Below are positions 1-5,001 of a DNA stretch of 5,930 bases, in pieces. The notes under the pieces were generated by a model that was given only the letters and a program-made list of their open reading frames with translations, did not search any database and was not told the DNA's origin. How positions within the stretch are numbered: the stretch's first letter is position 1; each line of letters opens with the position of its first letter. The translations under genes were made by a program, and so were the position numbers. The stretch is from Alphaproteobacteria bacterium (GTDB lineage: Bacteria; Pseudomonadota; Alphaproteobacteria; UBA8366): contig JABJCS010000784.1 in assembly GCA_018665505.1 (NCBI GenBank), positions 1 to 5,930 of the forward strand, read 5' to 3'.

Positions 1-102
1 GCCAAAACATCTTCAATGTTTGCCACCCAAACAGACCCTCAATTGGATTCAACCCCAAATGCTTAAACGCTTAAGAATTTTTTGGTTGCGGTAAGTTTGT
101 TA

Positions 103-126
103 TGTGGCACAAATTGTGGTACAAAA
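103..126. repeat. Tandem imperfect 12-bp repeat
   Basis: Two adjacent 12-mers, TGTGGCACAAAT (103-114) and TGTGGTACAAAA (115-126), differ at two positions. Short TGTGGCAC-type repeats occur near integrase genes and island ends in proteobacteria, but no integrase or tRNA is visible in this window, so no role is assigned. Confidence 0.4.
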
Positions 127-180
127 TACTTATTAAAGGATCAAAAAGTCGCAGAAATCATGATGTTTAAAGTATTTAGT

Positions 181-200
181 GTCCCCTCCCCTAGGGGATA
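181..200. promoter_or_regulatory. Candidate CsoR/RcnR-family operator
   Basis: A perfect 12-bp palindrome, TCCCCTAGGGGA, sits at 187-198. A second TCCCC tract lies directly to its left (182-186) and it is followed by TACC. Opposed C/G tracts around a central TA with AT-rich flanks are typical of operators bound by the CsoR/RcnR/FrmR family of metal- or formaldehyde-responsive repressors. This is a resemblance in pattern only. No such repressor is encoded in the window, no clear -35/-10 pair was found beside the site, and it lies about 250 bp from the nearest supported gene. Confidence 0.3.
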
Positions 201-371
201 CCAATTTCTTTCTACCTATTGATATCAATCCGACCGTGGCGGGTCGTCGCGGGTATTTTTGCGTCAATCCGTTTTCGGACAGGCGGGTGAGCGTCGCAGT
301 CTTATTCTTCGAGAGAGGACCCATCGAATTTTTGCGAGATTTTTCGGAGTTGCGTTGGCTGGGAATTTCAT

Positions 372-389
372 CAATTTCTTAGGAAATTG
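372..389. repeat. Perfect inverted repeat, 7-bp arms
   Basis: The arms CAATTTC (372-378) and GAAATTG (383-389) are exact reverse complements separated by TTAG. No T-run follows, so it is not an intrinsic terminator by itself. Its place 60-80 bp before the 450 start codon suits either a protein-binding site or an mRNA leader hairpin. Confidence 0.45.
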
Positions 390-413
390 GAAGACAAATA
401 AGCTGATTGGCGA

Positions 414-430
414 CCGCTGAACGACAGCGG
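414..430 (+). promoter_or_regulatory. Leader hairpin before the small gene
   Basis: CCGCTG (414-419) and CAGCGG (425-430) form a perfect 6-bp GC-rich stem with a 5-base loop, AACGA. It ends ten bases before the GAGGA ribosome site (441-445). It could stabilise the transcript or affect ribosome access. It has no U-tract, so termination is unlikely. Confidence 0.4.
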
Positions 431-449
431 CAGAAGAAATGAGGATCGA

Positions 450-638
450 ATGAAAAATCTATTAGGGTTTCTGAGCATTTTGGCGCCGATGGGGTTTTCT
501 TCATCCTCCATGGCGCATGTCGACTTAATCGCGAGGAATGCTGAGTGGCATAGTCAGATGCATCTTATAGAAACGTTGTTCGTTTTTCTGATGCTGGGGG
601 CTGTCGTATATTTTTGGTACCGCCGGCAAAAAGATTGA
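450..638 (+). CDS. Small secreted or membrane-anchored protein of unknown function
   Basis: The gene encodes 62 residues and I do not recognise the family. Residues 1-22 look like a signal peptide: a Lys at position 2, a hydrophobic core, a Ser-rich stretch, and a small-x-small cut site ending at Ala22. Cutting there would leave His23 as the mature N-terminus. A short polar segment follows (about 23-41) with His34 and His38, then a single hydrophobic helix (about 42-57) and a basic tail, YRRQKD. This predicts a periplasmic N-terminus and a cytoplasmic tail. The start is supported by GAGGA at 441-445, four bases before ATG. Three histidines and several methionines in or beside a short periplasmic segment suggest metal binding, possibly copper, but this is inference. 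It could also be a small subunit of a membrane complex encoded elsewhere. The gene is separated from the downstream operon by about 165 bp. Confidence 0.65.
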   Translation: MKNLLGFLSILAPMGFSSSSMAHVDLIARNAEWHSQMHLIETLFVFLMLGAVVYFWYRRQKD

Positions 639-805
639 TCGTGGGTTCAGCTCGCAAAGGTTAGTTGATTTACCATAGGATCCAGTGAGTCCTTTCCCAG
701 GGACACTGCCAATTACCCTTTGTCTAATTGTGACCAAGCCGCGCTTGAGCGATTGTTCTCGCGTTTTTCTTTACCGAGCATAGGTCTTGGGTGGATACTG
801 TCGCC
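639..805. other. Intergenic region before the catabolic operon
   Basis: This 167-bp gap should hold the promoter of the four-gene run. I found no -35/-10 pair with acceptable spacing, so no promoter is called. The one structured element is an imperfect hairpin at 683-708, listed separately. Confidence 0.4.
683..708 (+). repeat. Imperfect hairpin, possible weak terminator
   Basis: CAGT (683-686) and GTCC (689-692) can pair with GGAC (701-704) and ACTG (705-708), giving an 8-bp stem with a GA bulge and an 8-base loop. No T-run follows, so it does not meet the usual definition of an intrinsic terminator. Its place 45 bp after the small gene would suit an mRNA 3' end. Confidence 0.25.
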
Positions 806-2785
806 ATGTCCTATGAACTTCATTTCCATATTGATTCCCGCGAGCTTTTTGCGGAAGGCCGGACTTTCGGCGACGCTGGCCCATATGAACGTATCGCCGG
901 TCGGGCGGAAGTGTTTCTTGATCCCTCGTCTCCGGCTTATCGCGGTGTCGTCGATCTTGAGTATGCTCCTCGCGACGAGCGGGGTCGTGTCCGCTACGAG
1001 ACAGATGTCTTTCTCCTGAAGCCACTCGATATGGCGCGAGGAAACCGCCGTCTGTTCTATGACGTTGTCAATCGGGGCGACAAACGGGCGCTGCAATTCT
1101 TCAACGATGCGGCCGCCAGCAACGACCCGGCCTCACTGGCCGATGCAGGAAACGGTTTTCTGTTGCGCCAAGGTTACGCCGTATTGTGGTGCGGCTGGCA
1201 AGCTGACGTCATGCCGGGTGATGGTCGGGCGACTCTAACAGTCCCCATCGCGCGCAAGGACGAGGGGGAAATCACCGGGACCGTTCGGGAAGAAATAATT
1301 GTCGATGAGGACGGCGTCTTTTCGGTGCCGCTTTCGGGGAAATCAGTTACCCGAAGCCACCGGGCCGTATCGTTGGATACCAGCGAGGCGTCGTTGACGT
1401 GTCGTCAATACGAGGGCGACGAACGTGAATTGCTTCCCGCCTCGGCGTGGCAATTCGCCCGGCTCGGCGATGGCGATAGACCGGCGCCCTCGGCGACCTA
1501 TCTCTACGTTCCGGAGGGATTCCGACCGGGCTGGATCTATGAAGCGATCTACACGGCCAAGGATCCGCAGGTCCTCGGTCTTGGGTTTGCGGCGGTGCGG
1601 GATCTCGTTGATTTCTTGCGGCATGACCTTGCGGACGCAGGTGGGACAGCCAATCCCCTGGCAGGAGCCAACAGTCCGGCAATTGAGCGGGCCTATGCCT
1701 GGGGGCGCTCTCAGAGCGGCCGCTATCTGCGTGAATTCGTCTATCGGGGTTGGAACGAAGGGCGGGGTGGTAAACCGGTGTTTGATGCGGTCTGGCCGCA
1801 TGTGACGGGCGGAGGTCGTCTTGTGATGAATCTCCGTTTCGGGCATCCGGACCGATACCCCCGGCAACACGAACAGCATCTATACCCCTCGGATCAATTT
1901 CCCTTTTCATATGTGCAGGCGATCGATCCGTGGTCGGGTCAATCCGACGCATTGCTCCGACATCCGGAGACCGACCCCTTGGTTATGCACACGCAAACCG
2001 CGTCGGAATACTGGCAACGCCGAGGCTCACTAGTCCACACCGACGCCTCCGGCGCAGATCTCGCCGAGCATCCTCGAACCCGGATCTATTTTTTCGCGAG
2101 CAGCCAACACCACGCCGCCCCTGGTATTCCAGCGCAGTCCGGGCCGCACCAAAACCCGAGCAATCCATTGAACACCAGTCCGCTCCTGAGGGCGTTGCTG
2201 GTTCGTCTCGATGCGTGGGCCACGTCGGGCGAGCCGCCGCCGCCAAGCGCCGTACCGCGACGGGAAGACGGAACATTGGTGAGCGCAGAGGACGTGCAGC
2301 AACGTTTCCCGAAGATCGGAAGCATTCGCCCACCGAGCGAGCCGAATCGCTTGTTCGAGCACGATTACGGACCAAGCTTTGGTGACGGGATTACCGCAAT
2401 GGAACCGCCCCGGCTCGACAGGACGCATGAGTACACCGTAGGCGTGCCCGCAACGGATGCCGACGGTAATGACATACCCGGATTGCGAACGCCGGACATA
2501 GAGGTGCCGCGCGCGACCTACACCGGCTGGAACTTACGCGCCGAGGAAATCGGGCCGAAGGCGATGTATAGCATTGTCGGAAGTTACCTGTCGTTCACCG
2601 CCACGAAATCCGACCGCGAGGCCGCGTCGGACGAGCGTCCCAGCCTTGCCGAACGTTACGTCTCCGATGACGATTATGTCCGACAAGTCGAACGGGCAGC
2701 GGACGCTTTATACCGCCGAGGTCTGCTTCTTGCCGAAGATGTCGAGCGGTACGTGGAGGGGGCAAAGCGGCTGGCTTCTGCGTAG
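806..2785 (+). CDS. Alpha/beta hydrolase of the Abhydrolase_10 type
   Basis: The product is 659 residues from ATG 806. It resembles the large 'alpha/beta hydrolase domain-containing' proteins (Abhydrolase_10, PF20091), whose substrates are mostly unknown. The N-terminal part has the family-like segment FGDAGPYERIAGRAE (21-35) and VVNRGDKRAL (87-96). The nucleophile elbow is GRSQSGR (300-306), with Ser302 as the likely nucleophile, followed by VFDAVWPHVTGGGR (325-338). A later block contains EYW (401-403) and RIYFFASSQH (426-435); Glu401 and His435 (or His436) are the likely acid and base of the triad. There is no signal peptide, so it is probably cytoplasmic. An in-frame GTG at 791 would add five residues. 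I prefer ATG because family-like sequence begins right after it, although neither start has a strong ribosome site (GGGTGG at 789-794 is 11 bases before ATG). As the first gene of the run, it probably hydrolyses an ester or lactone in a catabolic route. The family is fairly certain; the reaction is not. Confidence 0.85.
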   Translation: MSYELHFHIDSRELFAEGRTFGDAGPYERIAGRAEVFLDPSSPAYRGVVDLEYAPRDERGRVRYETDVFLLKPLDMARGNRRLFYDVVNRGDKRALQFFNDAAASNDPASLADAGNGFLLRQGYAVLWCGWQADVMPGDGRATLTVPIARKDEGEITGTVREEIIVDEDGVFSVPLSGKSVTRSHRAVSLDTSEASLTCRQYEGDERELLPASAWQFARLGDGDRPAPSATYLYVPEGFRPGWIYEAIYTAKDPQVLGLGFAAVRDLVDFLRHDLADAGGTANPLAGANSPAIERAYAWGRSQSGRYLREFVYRGWNEGRGGKPVFDAVWPHVTGGGRLVMNLRFGHPDRYPRQHEQHLYPSDQFPFSYVQAIDPWSGQSDALLRHPETDPLVMHTQTASEYWQRRGSLVHTDASGADLAEHPRTRIYFFASSQHHAAPGIPAQSGPHQNPSNPLNTSPLLRALLVRLDAWATSGEPPPPSAVPRREDGTLVSAEDVQQRFPKIGSIRPPSEPNRLFEHDYGPSFGDGITAMEPPRLDRTHEYTVGVPATDADGNDIPGLRTPDIEVPRATYTGWNLRAEEIGPKAMYSIVGSYLSFTATKSDREAASDERPSLAERYVSDDDYVRQVERAADALYRRGLLLAEDVERYVEGAKRLASA

Positions 2786-2834
2786 GCGCGAAGTATCTCG
2801 ATTAGAGTGATAGTTTTCCGATCCGGAGCCAGCT

Positions 2835-3683
2835 ATGGGACTTGAGATACGACCGCTGAGCGACGCGTTGGGCGCCGAGGTAAGAGGCCTCGATCTCGCC
2901 ACGCCACTTGATGATGACACTTTCGCCGCGGTGCATCGGGCGCATCTAGAACATCTGGTTTTGGTGTTCCGCGACCAAAACTTCTCCCCCGAACAACAGA
3001 TAGATTTCTCCCGGCGGTTCGGGCCCTTGGATATTCATCCGGCCGACGATGCGACCTTGCCCGGGCATCCTGAAATTTTACTGGTCTCAACCCGCAAAGA
3101 AGACGGCAAGTATGTCGGACTGCCGGATGCCGGGCCGATGTGGCATTCTGATATTTCCTACAAGAAGCAAACGGCGCTCGGCTCTATGCTCTACGCCATT
3201 GAGATCCCGGAGCGCGGTGGCGCGACCGGGTTCGCCAATATGTATGCCGCCTATGACACGTTACCGGTGCCCTTGAAGGCGGCGCTCGAGGGGCGGCGCG
3301 GCGTCTTCCTTGCCGGGCGCAACAATGCCAAGCGTGCGTTCAAGAAGCGTCTGACCGACGAACAGCGCGCCGCGACGCCCGCCGTGACCCATCCCGTCAT
3401 TCGCACCCATCCGGAGACGGGGCGCAGGTCCATCTTCGCCAATCCCCAGCACACGACCTCCATCGAGGGTTATGACGAGGCGGAGTCGGACGAAATTCTG
3501 GCGGAGCTGTTCGAGCACTGTTTCCAGCCGCAATTCGTTTATCACCACGATTGGACCGTCGGCGACCTTACGTTTTGGGACAATCGCTGCGTCGCCCATA
3601 TCGCCGATCATTCGCGGCTCGACGATCCGGGCTACGTCCGCCACCTGCATCGCACGTCGATCCAGGGCGATATTCCAGTCTAA
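2835..3683 (+). CDS. TfdA-like Fe(II)/2-oxoglutarate dioxygenase (TauD/TfdA family)
   Basis: The product is 282 residues, the usual full length for the TauD/TfdA family. These cytoplasmic enzymes couple 2-oxoglutarate decarboxylation to hydroxylation, often cleaving a C-O or C-S bond next to an acid group. The iron triad is visible: His104 and Asp106 in WHSDISY, and His255 in WDNRCVAHIAD. Arg269 and Arg273 in YVRHLHRTSIQGD match the two arginines of TauD that hold 2-oxoglutarate and the acidic substrate. From memory, the stretches WHSD, SMLYAIEIP, MYAAYDTLP and VGDLTFWDNRC look closer to TfdA (2,4-D dioxygenase) than to TauD. That supports a carboxylate substrate but does not prove a herbicide one. 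GGAG at 2825-2828 lies six bases before ATG and fixes the start. It follows the hydrolase by 49 bp, probably in the same transcript. The family call is firm; the substrate is unknown. Confidence 0.92.
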   Translation: MGLEIRPLSDALGAEVRGLDLATPLDDDTFAAVHRAHLEHLVLVFRDQNFSPEQQIDFSRRFGPLDIHPADDATLPGHPEILLVSTRKEDGKYVGLPDAGPMWHSDISYKKQTALGSMLYAIEIPERGGATGFANMYAAYDTLPVPLKAALEGRRGVFLAGRNNAKRAFKKRLTDEQRAATPAVTHPVIRTHPETGRRSIFANPQHTTSIEGYDEAESDEILAELFEHCFQPQFVYHHDWTVGDLTFWDNRCVAHIADHSRLDDPGYVRHLHRTSIQGDIPV

Positions 3684-3692
3684 CGCCCCTGG
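3662..3692 (+). repeat. Hairpin spanning the dioxygenase stop codon
   Basis: CCAGGGCG (3662-3669) pairs with CGCCCCTGG (3684-3692) to give eight base pairs with one bulged C and a 14-base loop containing part of the TAA stop region. No T-run follows. It might protect the upstream mRNA or tune expression of the next gene, or it might be chance in GC-rich DNA. Confidence 0.25.
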
Positions 3693-3747
3693 CCCGCTGG
3701 ACGGTCGCGCCCGGCGTTCCAGTTTCCTCCGCAAAGCGATGACAGCG

Positions 3748-3752
3748 AAGGA
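3748..3752 (+). promoter_or_regulatory. Ribosome binding site deciding the start at 3759
   Basis: AAGGA lies six bases before ATG 3759 but only three bases before the in-frame GTG at 3756. The spacing favours the ATG, so the longer GTG start is not used here. Confidence 0.6.
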
Positions 3753-3758
3753 TCGGTG

Positions 3759-4973
3759 ATGAGTGGGCAATCCATCAGGGCGGCGGGGTATGCGTGGCGG
3801 CTATACGCGGGACCGCAAGCAATCGAGCAACGCATGAAAGAGGCCGTCGATCGGGTGGGGGCCAAGCGCGCCTTCGTCATTTGCTCGCCCTCGGTCAATC
3901 AGCGCACCGACACGGTGCGGCGGATCGAAGCGACGCTCGGCGATCAGTACGCGGGTGTCTTCGACGGGATCGAGAAGGATTCCACATATGCCTCCGTGGC
4001 GGCAGCGAAGGCTGCGGCAGCGGAAGCAGGCGCCGACCTGTTGATCGCGGTCGGTGGCGGCAGTGTCCTGGTCGCGGTGCGTGTCGTCGCCATCTACATG
4101 GCGGAAGCAGGCGACCCCTTCGAGATCATGACCCAGTATCCCGAAGGCAAACCCGCCTATAGCCCCCGGCTGATGGCCCCGAAACCGCCGATCATCAATA
4201 TCCCGACGACGCCGACCAGTGCGATGAACCGGGGCGGTAGCGGCTTGAAGAATCCGGACCTTGATCATCGGATGGAATATTTCGACCCGAAGACGCGGCC
4301 GAGCGCCATCTTCCTGGATGACGACGCTTTATTGAGCGCGCCGCCGGATTTGGTGCGCTCTACGTCCACCACCGTTTTCGCGAGTGTTGTGGGGTCGCAA
4401 TCGAACACCGGGTTGAACGCCTTGGCGCAGGGGGATCAAGACACCGCATTCCGGTTGGGCCATGGCGCCTATCTGCGACTGATGGACGAGCTCGATAATC
4501 CGGAACTCCGCCAACACCTTGCCCTCGCCGCTTTTTTGCAGAACCGTGCGGAGGACGATGGCCGGCGACGTTTTCACACGAACGTCTTTGCCGGTAATTA
4601 TTCAGTCTCAACGGCGCTTCACATTCGCTACCCCCATGTGGGACAGGGCGAATCGACCTCAGTCGTACATGCCTCCGCGATGCGCCTGGCAGCTGAAGTG
4701 GAGTTGCAGCCAGCGCGGCAAGTGGCGGAAGCGCTCGGCGTCTGGCGTGATGGGATGGACGGCAAGACCGCAGCGAATGCGGTTGCCGAGACGTTGGAGA
4801 TTATCTACACGAAGACCGGCGTGCCGACGCGGTTGCGCCAATTGGACATCCCCCAAGATGACCTGATCAATATCGCCAAGGAAACCGTGAAGAACTTTAA
4901 TTTTAATGCCGGTGCGCGATCCGCCGACGATCAGATACAAGACTCTCTCAAGTTGCTCGAAGCGGCTTGGTAG
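3759..4973 (+). CDS. Atypical iron-containing alcohol dehydrogenase family protein lacking metal ligands
   Basis: The product is 404 residues with the layout of group III (iron-containing) alcohol dehydrogenases, which also include maleylacetate reductases. The N-terminal half is a Rossmann-like domain with the GGGS dinucleotide loop at 99-102 and a PTT motif at 149-151; the C-terminal half is helical. Key residues differ. The family pattern GGGSxxDxxK reads GGGSVLVAVR, so Val105 replaces Asp and Arg108 replaces Lys. The GTGSE stretch after PTT is replaced by TSAMN. Aligning PPDLVRSTSTTVFASVVG (195-212) without gaps to the central motif of FucO puts Thr205 at the metal-ligand Asp and Ser209 at the metal-ligand His. 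A less certain alignment puts Gln296 at the last His ligand. His288, His293 and His304 are present but not in the usual spacing. The frame is intact, so this is not obvious decay. It lies 75 bp after the dioxygenase and 28 bp before the acyl-CoA dehydrogenase. It may be a metal-independent reductase, or a protein with a different role. The fold is likely; the activity is open. Confidence 0.8.
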   Translation: MSGQSIRAAGYAWRLYAGPQAIEQRMKEAVDRVGAKRAFVICSPSVNQRTDTVRRIEATLGDQYAGVFDGIEKDSTYASVAAAKAAAAEAGADLLIAVGGGSVLVAVRVVAIYMAEAGDPFEIMTQYPEGKPAYSPRLMAPKPPIINIPTTPTSAMNRGGSGLKNPDLDHRMEYFDPKTRPSAIFLDDDALLSAPPDLVRSTSTTVFASVVGSQSNTGLNALAQGDQDTAFRLGHGAYLRLMDELDNPELRQHLALAAFLQNRAEDDGRRRFHTNVFAGNYSVSTALHIRYPHVGQGESTSVVHASAMRLAAEVELQPARQVAEALGVWRDGMDGKTAANAVAETLEIIYTKTGVPTRLRQLDIPQDDLINIAKETVKNFNFNAGARSADDQIQDSLKLLEAAW

Positions 4974-4984
4974 CCATGAATACG

Positions 4985-4994
4985 AAGGAAAGGA
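4985..4994 (+). promoter_or_regulatory. Double ribosome binding site for the acyl-CoA dehydrogenase
   Basis: Two AAGGA copies stand in tandem (4985-4989 and 4990-4994). The second is seven bases before ATG 5002 and supports that start. Confidence 0.6.
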
Positions 4995-5001
4995 ACCTCC
5001 G

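Larger units (their letters stand above)
1..449. other. AT-rich non-coding upstream region
   Basis: No gene can be supported here. The base composition is clearly poorer in G+C than the genes to the right (15 of 60 bases at 121-180). All three forward frames are open over the first 60 bases. Frame 1 ends in TAA at 64-66 and frame 3 ends at a TAA at 72-74, so the C-terminus of a gene lying to the left is possible but cannot be recognised. The stretch contains several short symmetric elements listed separately. It probably serves as the regulatory and leader region for the small gene at 450. A transferred or island-edge origin for the AT-rich part is possible but unproven. Confidence 0.5.

Noticed and set aside
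1..74. C-terminal end of an upstream gene (frame 1 ending at 64-66 or frame 3 ending at 72-74)
   Set aside because: All three forward frames are open over the first 60 bases and none gives a recognisable family ending, so no partial gene is called.
218..229. ATTGATATCAAT palindrome as an FNR/FixK-type site
   Set aside because: The FNR consensus needs four bases between TTGAT and ATCAA. Here the half-sites are directly joined, so the spacing is wrong.
179..382. Plus-strand GTG-started frame of 67 codons in the upstream region
   Set aside because: It begins with GTG beside the palindrome, has no ribosome site, covers the inverted repeat at 372, shows no recognisable motif, and is matched by an equally plausible antisense frame at 133-324.
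1343..1952. Two overlapping minus-strand frames (178 and 201 codons) inside the hydrolase gene
   Set aside because: Both lie wholly within a well-supported plus-strand gene and are rich in Arg, Pro and His with no motifs; they are shadow frames.
3759..4973. Maleylacetate reductase (TfdF/MacA type) as the name for the iron-ADH-fold gene
   Set aside because: The TfdA-like neighbour makes this tempting, but the SGMNAIAHA-type motif of those enzymes is replaced by STSTTVFAS, and no chlorocatechol pathway genes are visible.
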